From contig NZ_RQII01000052.1 in the NCBI RefSeq assembly GCF_004761975.1, forward strand, positions 1-34,647: 34,647 nucleotides of DNA, read 5' to 3'. Numbering within the stretch: the stretch's first letter is position 1; the number at the start of each line of letters is the position of its first letter. A program made the translations under genes and the position numbers. The notes below the pieces were generated by a model, which had not been told where the DNA came from, made no database searches, and saw only the letters and a list, made by a program, of their open reading frames with translations. Below, piece by piece: positions 6,706 to 15,731 of the stretch. The stretch comes from Planococcus koreensis (GTDB lineage Bacteria > Bacillota > Bacilli > Bacillales_A > Planococcaceae).

Positions 6706-8189
6706 GCATCATTTCAGTCATTATCGCGTTGCTGATCATTGCAGCGATTGCAGGCGTGGGGTATTTCTTCTGGATGAAAATCCGGTACCGCACCGCCAAA
6801 TCAAATGAAGCATTAATCATCACCGGACCAAAATTGGGAGACCCGACAAAAGACACGAACATCTTCACCGACGACGAAGGGCGTTCGATGAAAATCATCC
6901 GGGGCGGAGGCTATCTGCTGAGACGTTTCCAGACTTCGACGCCGGTCAGCTTGACATCATTCCAACTGAAGCTAGCAACGCCGCGCGTTTACACGAACGC
7001 TGGTGTGCCGATTGTTGCGGACGCTGTGGCGATGGTGAAAGTGGCAGATACGTTGAACGGCATCGCCAATTACGCCGAGCAGTTTTTGGGCAAAAAGCAG
7101 GAAGAGATTGAAACTGAAATCATTGAAGTACTCGGTTCGAACTTGCGCGCGATCTTATCGAAAATGACCGTGGAAGACATCAACAGCGACCGCGAGAAAT
7201 TCAATAATGACGTCCAGGATATCGCGCAGAAACAGCTTGATTTGATGGGCTTCAAGATCACCTCACTCGGATTGACCGATTTACGCGACGCCGATGAAAA
7301 CAACGGCTATCTTGAGAATCTCGGACGGCCGCGGATAGCGGAAGTGCGCAAGCTCGCTGAAATCGCCGAAGCGAACACCGAACGCGAAACGCGGATTCAC
7401 CGTGCGCAAACCGATCAGGAAGCGAAAGAAGAAGAATACAAGCGCCAGATTTCCACTGCGGAATCGAGAAAAGAGAAAGACTTGAAAGACGCTGCTTTTA
7501 TGGAAGAAACCGAGCGCGCGCGTGCGAAATCCGAGCAATCGTATGAACTGGAAAAAGCCAAGCTCGCGATGGAAATCCAGGATGAAGAATTGAACCTCCA
7601 ATTCATGGCGCGGGAACGTGCCGTGAAACTAGAAGAAGAAGAAAGCAAAGTGCGTAAAACAAAAGCCGATGCGACGTTTTACGAAACGACGCGTTCCGCT
7701 GAAGGGGATGCCCGCCGAGCGGTCATCGACGGCGAGGCGAAAGCGAAGATCAAGCGCGAAGAAGGTGCGGCAGAGGCCGAAGTCATCCGTGAGCGCGGTA
7801 AAGCGGAAGCTGAATCCCGTAAATTGCTTGCAGAAGCGATGGAAGAGCACGGCGACGTGATCATCACGGAAAAACTGATCGACATGCTGCCGGTCTTTGC
7901 AGAGAAAGTCGCCTTGCCGCTGAGCAACATCGAGTCCGTGAAAATCATTGATTCCGGCAACGGCCAAGGCATCCCGTCGTTCGGCCGGAGCGTTACGAAA
8001 ACGATGGTCGACATGCAGGAACCGCTTAAGGAAATGACCGGCATCGACATCGGCGATTTGCTGAAGTCCTATGTCAACCGCAACAACCAGCCGGCTGCTC
8101 AAGCACCGGTGGCGACAATGCCGGCTGTGCAGGAAGAAATGGAATCGCCAATTGAAGAAGGGGCCATCGAAACTTATGAGCACCGTTAA
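6693..8189 (+). CDS. floT: Flotillin FloT (SPFH/band 7 membrane scaffold)
   Basis: 498 residues: one N-terminal membrane helix (about 5-28), an SPFH/band 7 domain (about 45-200), and a long Ala/Glu-rich coiled coil (about 210-390) with repeated EAEVIRERGKAEAESRK-type segments. A flotillin C-terminal region and a Pro/Glu-rich tail follow. Length and layout match YuaG/FloT of B. subtilis. Flotillins oligomerise in functional membrane microdomains and affect fluidity, secretion and signalling. AAAGGGGAG precedes the ATG. Transcription should come from the SigW promoter at 6559-6584 and end at 8198-8245. In B. subtilis an NfeD-family gene (yuaF) lies directly upstream; none is present here. Confidence 0.95.
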   Translation: MESLGIISVIIALLIIAAIAGVGYFFWMKIRYRTAKSNEALIITGPKLGDPTKDTNIFTDDEGRSMKIIRGGGYLLRRFQTSTPVSLTSFQLKLATPRVYTNAGVPIVADAVAMVKVADTLNGIANYAEQFLGKKQEEIETEIIEVLGSNLRAILSKMTVEDINSDREKFNNDVQDIAQKQLDLMGFKITSLGLTDLRDADENNGYLENLGRPRIAEVRKLAEIAEANTERETRIHRAQTDQEAKEEEYKRQISTAESRKEKDLKDAAFMEETERARAKSEQSYELEKAKLAMEIQDEELNLQFMARERAVKLEEEESKVRKTKADATFYETTRSAEGDARRAVIDGEAKAKIKREEGAAEAEVIRERGKAEAESRKLLAEAMEEHGDVIITEKLIDMLPVFAEKVALPLSNIESVKIIDSGNGQGIPSFGRSVTKTMVDMQEPLKEMTGIDIGDLLKSYVNRNNQPAAQAPVATMPAVQEEMESPIEEGAIETYEHR

Positions 8190-8197
8190 GGACTAAT

Positions 8198-8245
8198 AAA
8201 ACCCGCAACTCCCTTGCTGTGAAAAGCGAAGGAGCGGCGGGTTTT
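8198..8245 (+). terminator. Terminator of floT
   Basis: Outer stem AAAACCCGC/GCGGGTTTT encloses an inner stem of CTCCCTTGC with GCGAAGGAG. The hairpin begins about 8 bases after the floT stop. Confidence 0.85.
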
Positions 8246-8448
8246 GCTATGCGCAAAAATTTCAATGTTTTGTTTAATCGACATGATTCTATAAAAAGGT
8301 GGTAACATATCTGTAGATTGGCAAGAATGAGAATTCAGAGAATTGCCAGGTGAATGGGATTGAACAAACGAAGCAGTCCAGTAGACAGATAGCCGGATCT
8401 GAGGGGATCGGGATTTTCTTATGAGTTTCATTTTAAGGGGGTAAGTTC

Positions 8449-10011
8449 ATGGGAGAAGCGTGCAAAGTTCTTATTGTCGATGACGAAATGTTGATCAGAC
8501 AAGGAATCATTAATTATATTGCCTGGGAACAAGAGGGCTTTCAAATTGTCGGAGAAGCTTCGAACGGCAAAGAGGCGATGCAATTGATCGGGGAATTTTC
8601 TCCGCATATCGTCATTACGGACATCGTCATGCCGATCATGGATGGCATCGACTTGGTCAAAGAAGGAAAGAAAGAATTTCCAAACACTGAATTCATTGTC
8701 TTGAGCAGTTTTGAAGACTTCGATTACGTGCGGTCGATGTTCCAGAACGGCGTCGCCGATTATATATTAAAGCCTAAGTTAAACGGCCCTGAATTATTGC
8801 GGATCTTGAGCCGAGTGGTGGGAAGGATTCCAGACTTGCAGCATTCCGGATCGGCAGTAAAGCCGGAACGCTCTGCCGAAGAAATGCTCGAGAGCATGAT
8901 CCTTGGATACGACTTGGCCTTGGAAGGGGCGGTTTTATCCGATGTGCTGCCCAATAGCCAATTCGTTTTAGTGGGCATCCGCGGAAAAGACTTGGATCCG
9001 AATCAGCTGAAAACGGCATTAAAACGCTCTATTTTTGAAGAACTGCCAATTTTCGCTTTGAATTCCAGCGACACTGAAACGCTGCTTTTGCTTAATTTCA
9101 AACCGCATCAGCTGGAAGCCATCAAACTGGCCGTCGAATACCAGGCTCTCGAATTGATCGGCACCATGTGGATGGTGTATGAGCCATTCGATTCCATTGA
9201 CGATATGAAAACGGTTTACGATGAAGGCCGCTCCAAGATGAAAAAGTATGGGTTTTATTTGCCGGATACGAGTTTATTCGTCTACGATAATTTGCCGGTA
9301 GAAAATGAAAAGCAAGCCAATTTCGACTTGAACCATTTCATCGAAATGTTCAAAGACCGGCTGTTCAATGCAGCTTTTACCTATTTGGAAAACCACGTCG
9401 ATTATTTGGCGGGGCGTTTTAATAACGACAGCTTTGAATTCAAATCATTTTTAGGCAATATTGTCTTCAACATCATCGTCTTATTGGATGCCATGAAATA
9501 CAACACCGAAGACCTTGAGAAAAAGAAATACGGCTATTTCTCGACCATTAACGAAGCTGTCGATGTCAACGAAGCGCTGGAGCAGTTCAACGGTTTCCTG
9601 GAAGGAGTGCGGACAATCATGCTCTTGGGCGACAAAGCGGCTGACCCCGCAAATAACCTTGATAAAATCCTGGCGTACATCGAGCAGCATTACACGGAGC
9701 CATTGCGGCTGTCTGAAATCGCGAACCATTTCCACTTTAACGCGTCCTACCTGTCTTCGTATTTCAGCACGCACCACAAAGAAGGCTTCAGCGAATATTT
9801 GAACCGGGTGCGCATCAAAAAATCGATGGAATTGCTGGAAAACAGCACGGTGTCCATCTCGAATATCAGCGGGATGGTCGGCTATTCGGAGCATAGCTAT
9901 TTCTGCAAAGTGTTTAAACGCATAACGGGAATGTCTCCAGGCAGCTATCGAAAGGAGCTCCAAGTGCAGCATGAAAATGAAGAAAAAGGCCTTTCTAGTC
10001 TTAAGAAATAA
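8449..10011 (+). CDS. YesN-like response regulator with AraC-type DNA-binding domain
   Basis: 520 residues: a receiver domain (1-120) with D11-D12 and phosphoacceptor Asp58 (ITDIVMPIMDG), a linker of about 280 residues, and a C-terminal AraC double helix-turn-helix (about 405-505) ending VGYSEHSYFCKVFKRITGMSPGSYRKE. This layout is typical of regulators paired with YesM-like kinases next to CUT1 sugar transporters. A G-rich ribosome site (AAGGGGGTAAG) precedes the ATG. The kinase gene overlaps its 3' end by 41 bp. It most likely activates the binding-protein promoter near 12360, where two AT-rich direct repeats could be its sites. It may also repress or activate its own gene, for which no convincing promoter was found. 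Confidence 0.93.
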   Translation: MGEACKVLIVDDEMLIRQGIINYIAWEQEGFQIVGEASNGKEAMQLIGEFSPHIVITDIVMPIMDGIDLVKEGKKEFPNTEFIVLSSFEDFDYVRSMFQNGVADYILKPKLNGPELLRILSRVVGRIPDLQHSGSAVKPERSAEEMLESMILGYDLALEGAVLSDVLPNSQFVLVGIRGKDLDPNQLKTALKRSIFEELPIFALNSSDTETLLLLNFKPHQLEAIKLAVEYQALELIGTMWMVYEPFDSIDDMKTVYDEGRSKMKKYGFYLPDTSLFVYDNLPVENEKQANFDLNHFIEMFKDRLFNAAFTYLENHVDYLAGRFNNDSFEFKSFLGNIVFNIIVLLDAMKYNTEDLEKKKYGYFSTINEAVDVNEALEQFNGFLEGVRTIMLLGDKAADPANNLDKILAYIEQHYTEPLRLSEIANHFHFNASYLSSYFSTHHKEGFSEYLNRVRIKKSMELLENSTVSISNISGMVGYSEHSYFCKVFKRITGMSPGSYRKELQVQHENEEKGLSSLKK

Positions 10012-11758
10012 CAGCCTGTTTATCAAAATGTTCCTGATCATGGTTATCAGCATCGTGGCGGTATCGCTCCTGATTACATTCAGTTCAATCCGCATGTCTT
10101 CAGATTTATTCATGGACACCTTCAGTATTTCCAACACGAAAGCCTTGGAACAGATCGAGACGGAATTCGAAGCGTATAGCTTTGCCATCGTCAGCACGGC
10201 AAATGAAGTGCAAAACAATGGAACCATCAAAAGAGTCTTGACCCAAGAAAATGGGAACGCCATTGAAATGTCGAAAGCCTATCATGACATCAGCTTACAA
10301 ATCGAGCGCATTTATCCGTCAGTCGAGTCGTATGACGCGAATATGATTGTGCTCGGCTTCAACGAACGGCTGTACAACGTGAATTATTCGAATTGGCCCG
10401 TCTCCTGGGAAGTGCTGCGCAACCACCCGATTACGAAATACGCGATCAATCAGCCGAATCGGCTTGTGTATCAATTTTTGCCGTCCAACTCTTTTAATGA
10501 CGAACCGATGATTGTGGCGACAAAAGCGTTGATGGAATGGTCGACCGGTGAAATTTACGGCGTCCTTTATTTCCCGATCCGTGAAGCGCAATTGAAAGAA
10601 TTCTATGAAGGCTATACCAGCGTTGAAAACGAAGTGCTCTTGGTCAATGAAAGAGGAAGGATCATTTCCAGCAATAAAAAAGAATTGATCGGCGACGATG
10701 CGGTCGACGTCATGGCATTGGCAAAAGAAGTCGACGACGAGGAAATGGAATTTAAAGATGTCCATGTATTGGATAAAGATTACATGTTAATGTCGCAATA
10801 CCTTCCGACCTATAATATGTATTTGGTGAACCTGGTGGATAAAAGCGCGGTGCTGGATAATTTGGTTAATACGAAAGAAATTCTCCTGATTAGTCTGGGC
10901 ATCGTCCTGCTCGCTGTGATGGTGGTCTTCATCATTTCCCGCCGCATGACCAATTCCATCAGCCGATTGGTCAAGCAAATCTCGACAATGGCCAAACACG
11001 ATTTCAACAAGCCGGTGGCAGAAACCGGTGGCTATGAAGCGAAAAAAATCGCTACTGCCTTCAACTCGATGCTCAGCGAATTGCAGGAATACGTGGACCT
11101 TGTCGTCCAAGCCCAGCAAAAGCAGCGCGGCGCGGAGTTGATGGCGCTGCAGCACCAGATCAATCCGCATTTCCTTTACAATACCTTGGCGTCAGTGAAA
11201 TTCATGGTGCAGCAAGGCAAAAAGGAAAAAGCGACAGATATGATCCATGCGCTGATTTCATTATTGCAAAACGCCCTCAGCAACGTCGATCAAACCATCA
11301 CCGTGGAACAGGAAATAACGGATTTGAAAAATTACGTCTTGATCAATCAAGCACGCTACGGCGACGGCATCAAAGTGAATTTCTTCATTTCTCCGGATTG
11401 CCTGGATTGCCAGCTTCCCAAGCTGATCCTGCAGCCGTTTATTGAAAATGCGTTTTTCCATGCATTCAACGAAAAAAAAGGAGGCTTTGTGCAAATCCTC
11501 GTATCCAAAAAAGGTGATAACTTGTTATGCGAGATTGTGGACAATGGAGACGGCATGGAGATCAAAGGCGACCACACGAAAGAAGACATCAAAGAGAAAC
11601 GCCATCTGTTCAGTGGAATAGGCATCCGCAATGTCCATGAACGCATTCAATTGCTTTATGGAGAAGAATACGGTGTAGAAATTACCAGTGAAAAAGGCGA
11701 AGGAACGAAAGTGAAAGTGGAATTGCCGTTTCTAAAGATAGAAATTCCAGCAATATAA
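9971..11758 (+). CDS. YesM-like sensor histidine kinase (HAMP, His_kinase, HATPase_c)
   Basis: 595 residues. Helix 1 lies at about 17-39 and helix 2 at about 304-325, enclosing an extracytoplasmic sensor of about 260 residues. HAMP follows, then the His_kinase domain with phosphoacceptor His400 in LQHQINPHFLYNTLAS. The HATPase domain shows ILQPFIENAFFHAF, VDNGDGM and GIGIRNVHERIQLLYG. The PHFLYNTL motif identifies the LytS/YesM class, which commonly senses extracellular sugars. The gene starts inside the regulator gene; AAAGGAG (9951-9957) is 13 bases before the ATG. By context it probably detects galacto-oligosaccharides, directly or through the binding protein at 12412-13710. Confidence 0.93.
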   Translation: MKMKKKAFLVLRNNSLFIKMFLIMVISIVAVSLLITFSSIRMSSDLFMDTFSISNTKALEQIETEFEAYSFAIVSTANEVQNNGTIKRVLTQENGNAIEMSKAYHDISLQIERIYPSVESYDANMIVLGFNERLYNVNYSNWPVSWEVLRNHPITKYAINQPNRLVYQFLPSNSFNDEPMIVATKALMEWSTGEIYGVLYFPIREAQLKEFYEGYTSVENEVLLVNERGRIISSNKKELIGDDAVDVMALAKEVDDEEMEFKDVHVLDKDYMLMSQYLPTYNMYLVNLVDKSAVLDNLVNTKEILLISLGIVLLAVMVVFIISRRMTNSISRLVKQISTMAKHDFNKPVAETGGYEAKKIATAFNSMLSELQEYVDLVVQAQQKQRGAELMALQHQINPHFLYNTLASVKFMVQQGKKEKATDMIHALISLLQNALSNVDQTITVEQEITDLKNYVLINQARYGDGIKVNFFISPDCLDCQLPKLILQPFIENAFFHAFNEKKGGFVQILVSKKGDNLLCEIVDNGDGMEIKGDHTKEDIKEKRHLFSGIGIRNVHERIQLLYGEEYGVEITSEKGEGTKVKVELPFLKIEIPAI

Positions 11759-11795
11759 GCTTGTTGAGAAATTTTAATCATTTTTCTGACGGAGC

Positions 11796-11998
11796 CGATA
11801 TTCCGCAAAACAGCTGCGAAGGTAGCGACCCAAGAATTGGATCGATGCCTTTGCGACGAAGCACAGAGTGCTGCAGGAGCACATGTTTTTTGACGCGGGC
11901 GAGCGCCAAGCCTCCTCAGTCGCTTCACTCCTTGCGGGGTCTCGGCTGTCTCGTCGCTACGCTGCCCCGCAGGCGTCTCCGCTGGTTTGCTCCATATC
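11796..11998. repeat. MITE-like element 1 (terminal inverted repeats, 203 bp)
   Basis: The left end GATATTCCGCAAAACAGC (11797-11814) and right end GCTGGTTTGCTCCATATC (11981-11998) are imperfect inverted repeats, 14 of 18 positions paired. The same ends bound 15604-15673 and 25685-25836. The interior (about 11891-11980), read on the minus strand, holds a GC-rich structured core also found at 12086-12198 and 34440-34617. No transposase is encoded. It occupies part of the 653-bp gap between the kinase gene and the sugar-binding-protein gene; the short frames across it are not genes. Confidence 0.75.
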
Positions 11999-12085
11999 TG
12001 GAGAACACGAAAGAAACTGCAGAAAGTGTAATTTTCATGTGCTTCAGTAAATGAACTAACTCGCTAATAAGAAATATCTTTGAAT

Positions 12086-12198
12086 GAAGCGGAAGGCGGC
12101 GACTCCAGCGGGCAAAGCCTGAGCTGAAGGCCCCGCAGGAGCGACAGCGACGAGGAGACTGAAGCCAGGCCCGCGGAACGCGTCCGCCTGAAGCGAAA
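12086..12198 (+). repeat. GC-rich structured repeat, copy A
   Basis: This stretch carries a core of CCCCGCAGGAGCGA, then GCGACGAGGAG, then GCCCGCGG. Its GGCGG/CCGCC ends are partly complementary, so it can fold into a long hairpin. Related cores occur inverted at about 11891-11980 and at 34440-34617. Much higher G+C than its flanks sets it apart. It resembles intergenic repeats widespread in Bacillales genomes, which I cannot name. Confidence 0.7.
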
Positions 12199-12228
12199 TG
12201 CATAAACAGCCATCTAAGTTTCTCGACA

Positions 12229-12303
12229 GTTTAAAATATCCAACAAAATTACAAGTACCTAAAAATAGTCCGAATAAAAATTGCATAAGTTTGAAATATC
12301 CAA
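12229..12303 (+). promoter_or_regulatory. Paired direct repeats, candidate response-regulator sites
   Basis: GTTTAAAATATCCAA (12229-12243) and GTTTGAAATATCCAA (12289-12303) differ at one base and are exactly 60 bp apart. AraC-type regulators usually bind direct repeats upstream of a weak -35. The second copy ends about 56 bp before the -10 at 12360. Assignment to the regulator at 8449-10011 is inference. Confidence 0.6.
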
Positions 12304-12324
12304 AAATTTTCGGATATAACACCT

Positions 12325-12354
12325 AAAGATTGTGCTAACAATCTTTTTTTTTTG
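12325..12354 (+). terminator. Terminator upstream of the sugar-binding-protein gene
   Basis: AAAGATTGT and ACAATCTTT form a perfect 9-bp stem with a GCTA loop followed by ten Ts. It would stop read-through from the two-component genes and overlaps the expected -35 region of the next promoter. Confidence 0.88.
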
Positions 12355-12359
12355 GTCGT

Positions 12360-12365
12360 TATACT
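12360..12365 (+). promoter_or_regulatory. -10 element of the galactoside transporter promoter
   Basis: TATACT is a near-consensus -10, but AACAAT is the hexamer 17 bases upstream, a poor -35. This fits an activator-dependent promoter and, with the upstream direct repeats, control by the YesN-like regulator. Confidence 0.5.
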
Positions 12366-12381
12366 GTATGTAAGGCGAAAA

Positions 12382-12395
12382 GTTAAGCGCTTACA
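12382..12395 (+). promoter_or_regulatory. cre-like site (catabolite repression by CcpA)
   Basis: GTTAAGCGCTTACA, read on the other strand as TGTAAGCGCTTAAC, matches the cre consensus TGWAANCGNTNWCA at 12 of 14 positions. It lies about 16 bases downstream of the -10, where CcpA binding would block initiation or elongation. Confidence 0.7.
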
Positions 12396-12411
12396 AAAAG
12401 GGGGATTTAAG

Positions 12412-13710
12412 ATGAAGAAGTTTTATCTTATGTTATTGCTGGCAGTTGGCATGCTTGTGTTGGCAGCTTGTTCTTCAGGGGATGAAGAAGCAAGCGGAGG
12501 CAGCGGTTCAGAAGGTTCATCCGGTACAGACACCATTACAGCTTGGGCTTGGGACCCGGCATTCAACATTGCAGCTCTTGAAAAAGCAAAAGAAGCATAC
12601 AACGGAGACGGCGAGTTTGAAGTCGAAATCATTGAAAATGCGCAAGACGATATTATCCAGAAATTGAACACAGGGCTTAGCTCAGGTACGACGAAAGGAA
12701 TGCCGAACATTGTGCTGATCGAAGATTACCGCGCACAAAGTTTCTTGCAGGCTTATCCGGATGCATTCCATCCATTGACGGATGTGATCGAAGCTTCCGA
12801 CTTTGCTGAATACAAAATCGCAACGACAAGCCACGAAGGCGAGCAATACGGATTGCCATTCGATTCTGGCGTAGCTGCATTGTATGTCCGCACAGATTAT
12901 CTTGAAGAAGCTGGCTATACAGTGGAAGACGTTACGAATATCACGTGGGACGAATACATTGAAATCGGTAAAAAAGTCAAAGAAACGACAGGCAAAAACA
13001 TGCTGACATTGGATCCGAACGATTTGGCGCAGGTCCGCATGATGATCCAGACAAACGGTTCGTGGTATGTCGATGAAGACGGCTCTACACCAAACCTTGC
13101 AGACAACGAAACACTTGCAAAAGCATTTGAAACATACAAAAAGATGATGGATGCGGACATCGCAAAAATCGTTTCTGACTGGAGCCAGTTTGTTGGCGCA
13201 TTCAACAGCGGAGATGTTGCCAGTGTTCCAACAGGCAACTGGATTACACCAAGCGTTAAACAAGGTGCAGATCAATCTGGCAACTGGGCAGTGGTTCCAA
13301 TGCCGCGCTTGGATATGGACGGAGCGGTAAACGCATCTAACTTGGGCGGCAGCTCTTGGTATGTCTTGAACGTAGATGGCAAAGAAGAAGCAGCAGATTT
13401 CATGCTTAACACATTCGGCTCAAACCCTGATTTGTATCAAACACTTGTTAAAGACATCGGTGCTCTTGGAACCTATTCACCAGCAGCTGAAGGAGATGCC
13501 TATGCAGTCGAAGACGAATTCTTTGGCGGACAGCAGCTCATCACTGATCTATCAACATGGACTGATGAAATTCCAGCAGTCAATTATGGTCTTCACACGT
13601 ATGCGATCGAAGATATCTTGGTTACTGGAATGCAGGATTATTTGAACGGCGCAGAGCTTACGACAGTACTTGAAAATGTCCAAGGACAAGCTGAAGCACA
13701 ACTCAAATAA
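12412..13710 (+). CDS. Sugar-binding lipoprotein of a CUT1 ABC transporter
   Basis: 432 residues. A lipoprotein signal peptide (1-19) ends in the lipobox LAAC with Cys20, then a Gly/Ser-rich linker and a family 1 extracellular solute-binding domain. Aromatic residues (for example WAWDP near the mature N-terminus) are typical of carbohydrate binders. AAAAGGGGG lies 7 bases before the ATG at 12412; the longer open frame from 12352 lacks a site and is rejected. It should capture galacto-oligosaccharides on the outer membrane face and deliver them to the two permeases downstream. It is the first gene of the transport operon and is followed by a large hairpin that may raise its level relative to the permeases. 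Confidence 0.94.
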   Translation: MKKFYLMLLLAVGMLVLAACSSGDEEASGGSGSEGSSGTDTITAWAWDPAFNIAALEKAKEAYNGDGEFEVEIIENAQDDIIQKLNTGLSSGTTKGMPNIVLIEDYRAQSFLQAYPDAFHPLTDVIEASDFAEYKIATTSHEGEQYGLPFDSGVAALYVRTDYLEEAGYTVEDVTNITWDEYIEIGKKVKETTGKNMLTLDPNDLAQVRMMIQTNGSWYVDEDGSTPNLADNETLAKAFETYKKMMDADIAKIVSDWSQFVGAFNSGDVASVPTGNWITPSVKQGADQSGNWAVVPMPRLDMDGAVNASNLGGSSWYVLNVDGKEEAADFMLNTFGSNPDLYQTLVKDIGALGTYSPAAEGDAYAVEDEFFGGQQLITDLSTWTDEIPAVNYGLHTYAIEDILVTGMQDYLNGAELTTVLENVQGQAEAQLK

Positions 13711-13731
13711 TTGATTGAAAATAAATGAAGC

Positions 13732-13803
13732 CTTGAGTTGACGCCGAATAACTGGTAGAAGTGCTTGTTCGCTCACCAGTGCGGCTCAGCTCAAGTTTTT
13801 TTT
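13732..13803 (+). terminator. Leaky terminator or mRNA-stabilising hairpin
   Basis: CTTGAGTTGACGCCG pairs imperfectly with CGGCTCAGCTCAAG. A nested CTGGT/ACCAG stem lies inside and eight or more Ts follow. In binding-protein operons such structures commonly allow partial read-through, keeping the binding protein in excess. Confidence 0.75.
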
Positions 13804-13821
13804 ATAGGAGGAATGAGGACC

Positions 13822-14769
13822 ATGAGTCAGCAATCAACAAAAAAAGGTGAAATGGATCTTCCAGTGCGCTTGCGCTATAAAGAAACCAAACGCGAAAAAA
13901 CAGGTGTGTTTTTTAAGAAAAAAGTTGGTTGGCTGTTCATCATTATCTCAGTCATCGCAATCACGATTTTCAACTTTTATCCGATGGTCCAAGCCTTTCT
14001 CTTATCGTTCCAATCCGGAATGGGCGGAAATCTCGAATATGTGGGTTTAGAGAACTGGAAGCGATTGTTCGGTGATCCGACATTTATCGCAGCGCTAACC
14101 AATACATCAATCTATTTGCTCATTCAAGTGCCATTGATGATTGTATTGGCGTTATTCTTTTCCGTATTGCTGAACGATCCTAAATTGAAGTTCAGAGGCT
14201 TTTTCCGAATCGCTATTTTCCTGCCATGTGTTACATCACTCGTTGCCTATTCGGTCATCTTTAAATACTTGTTTGGCATCGATGGCATCATCAACCAATT
14301 CCTGCTCAACTTCGGCTTCATCCCCGAAACGATCAACTTTTTAGCTGATCCCTTTTGGGCGAAAGTGGTCATCATCCTTGCCATTACTTGGAGATGGACA
14401 GGCTATAACATGATTTTCTACTTGGCGGCTTTGCAAAACGTCGACAAGTCGATTTACGAAGCAGCCAGAATTGATGGCGCAAACGCCTTCCAGCAATTTT
14501 TCCAAATCACGGTGCCGATGCTGAAGCCGATTATTTTATTCACATCGATCACATCAACCATCGGAACATTGCAGATTTTCGATGAAATCGTCAACATCAC
14601 CAATGGCGGACCCGGAAATGCAACGATTTCGATCTCGCAGTACATCTACAACCTTTCCTTCGAATACACGCCTGACTTCGGTTACGCGTCAACTGTATCG
14701 TACGTCATCGTAATCTTGGTGGTAATTCTTTCAATTATTCAATTCAGAGTGGCGGGTGAGAGAAAATGA
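13822..14769 (+). CDS. ABC sugar permease, inner-membrane subunit 1 (MalF/LacF type)
   Basis: 315 residues, six predicted membrane helices. The EAA motif of binding-protein-dependent permeases is visible as EAARIDGANAFQQFFQITVPML near residues 213-234; it contacts the ATPase. An in-frame ATG at 13813 lies only one base from GGAGG (13807-13811), so the ATG at 13822, 10 bases away, is chosen. It overlaps the next permease gene by 4 bp. No ATP-binding subunit is encoded nearby; CUT1 systems of Bacillales often share a general MsmX-type ATPase. Confidence 0.94.
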   Translation: MSQQSTKKGEMDLPVRLRYKETKREKTGVFFKKKVGWLFIIISVIAITIFNFYPMVQAFLLSFQSGMGGNLEYVGLENWKRLFGDPTFIAALTNTSIYLLIQVPLMIVLALFFSVLLNDPKLKFRGFFRIAIFLPCVTSLVAYSVIFKYLFGIDGIINQFLLNFGFIPETINFLADPFWAKVVIILAITWRWTGYNMIFYLAALQNVDKSIYEAARIDGANAFQQFFQITVPMLKPIILFTSITSTIGTLQIFDEIVNITNGGPGNATISISQYIYNLSFEYTPDFGYASTVSYVIVILVVILSIIQFRVAGERK

Positions 14770-15593
14770 AAAGTTTGAAAAGAATCTTCATCTACACGTT
14801 CCTAAGCCTCGCAGCCATCGTGTCCATTTTCCCGTTCCTGTGGATGCTTGTCAGCATCACCAATAAATCGGTGGACGTGACGCAAGGCCGCTTGCTGCCG
14901 GGAACCCATCTGATCGAAAACATGAAAACCTTGTTCGCGACAGTGGACATCGTACCAGCGCTCGCCAACTCGGCGATCATCGCGGTCATCACGACCGTTT
15001 TGACACTTTTGCTCGCATCGCTTGCAGGCTACGGTTTTGAAATCCACCGCAGCAGAGGAAAAGACATCGTCTTCAATATTTTGCTGCTGTCGATGATGAT
15101 TCCGTTTGCGGCCATCATGGTTCCGCTTTACCGCATGTTCGGCAGCATCAGCGACACCGCGCCATTAATCGGCATCGACTCGCTGGGTGCAGTCATTTTG
15201 CCAACCGCGACAACCGCGTTCTTCATCTTTTTCTTCCGCCAGAACACGAAAATGTTTCCAAAAGACCTGGTTGAAGCAGGGCGCATCGACGGCTTGAGCG
15301 AACTTGGCGTCTTCTTCCGGATTTACATGCCGACAATGAAAACAACTTATGCTGCAGCAGCTATCATCACATTCATGAACAGCTGGAACAATTACCTGTG
15401 GCCATTGGTTATCCTGCAATCACCGGAAAAAAGAACGATTCCGCTGTTGATTTCGAATCTCGGCTCGAGCTATTCGCCGGATTACGGCGTCATCATGTCA
15501 GCGATCGTCATCGCCACATTGCCGACTGCACTTGTGTTCTTCTTGATGCAGAAACACTTTGTTGCCGGAATGATGGGCTCGGTTAAAGGTTAA
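14766..15593 (+). CDS. ABC sugar permease, inner-membrane subunit 2 (MalG/LacG type)
   Basis: 275 residues with six membrane helices. The EAA loop reads EAGRIDGLSELGVFFRIYMPTM. The C-terminal HFVAGMMGSVKG is a conserved ending of MalG-type permeases. The ATG overlaps the upstream stop (ATGA), so translation is coupled and the two permeases should be made in equal amounts. Substrate is inferred from the three galactosidase genes that follow. Confidence 0.95.
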   Translation: MKSLKRIFIYTFLSLAAIVSIFPFLWMLVSITNKSVDVTQGRLLPGTHLIENMKTLFATVDIVPALANSAIIAVITTVLTLLLASLAGYGFEIHRSRGKDIVFNILLLSMMIPFAAIMVPLYRMFGSISDTAPLIGIDSLGAVILPTATTAFFIFFFRQNTKMFPKDLVEAGRIDGLSELGVFFRIYMPTMKTTYAAAAIITFMNSWNNYLWPLVILQSPEKRTIPLLISNLGSSYSPDYGVIMSAIVIATLPTALVFFLMQKHFVAGMMGSVKG

Positions 15594-15603
15594 AGTTAAT
15601 CAT

Positions 15604-15673
15604 CGATAGTCCGAAAAACAGCTGATTAAGCAGGAGAAAAGCATAGTTGCTTTCAGCTATTTTGCGCCACATC
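15604..15673. repeat. MITE-like element 2 (70 bp) inside the galactoside operon
   Basis: The left end GATAGTCCGAAAAACAGC (15605-15622) and right end GCTATTTTGCGCCACATC (15656-15673) match the ends of the elements at 11796 and 25685. The interior forms a hairpin (AGCTGA..AAGCA with TGCTT..TCAGCT). It lies between the second permease and the alpha-galactosidase gene. The next 20 bases, CCAAGGGCTAGGCAAAGCAA (15673-15692), recur with one change at 25862-25881. A small hairpin (CACTT/AAGTG) follows in both orientation and place before the GH36 ribosome site. Confidence 0.7.
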
Positions 15674-15731
15674 CAAGGGCTAGGCAAAGCAAGAAGTCCA
15701 CTTTATCGAAGTGACAAGTAGGAGGTTAATT

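Noticed and set aside
11761..12054. Short open frames across the repeats after the YesM-like kinase
   Set aside because: They run through structured repeats and lack ribosome sites; composition follows the repeat, not protein constraints.
15594..15731. Riboswitch or T-box upstream of the alpha-galactosidase
   Set aside because: No conserved riboswitch or T-box core was recognised, and the folds are explained by the repeat element and a small hairpin.
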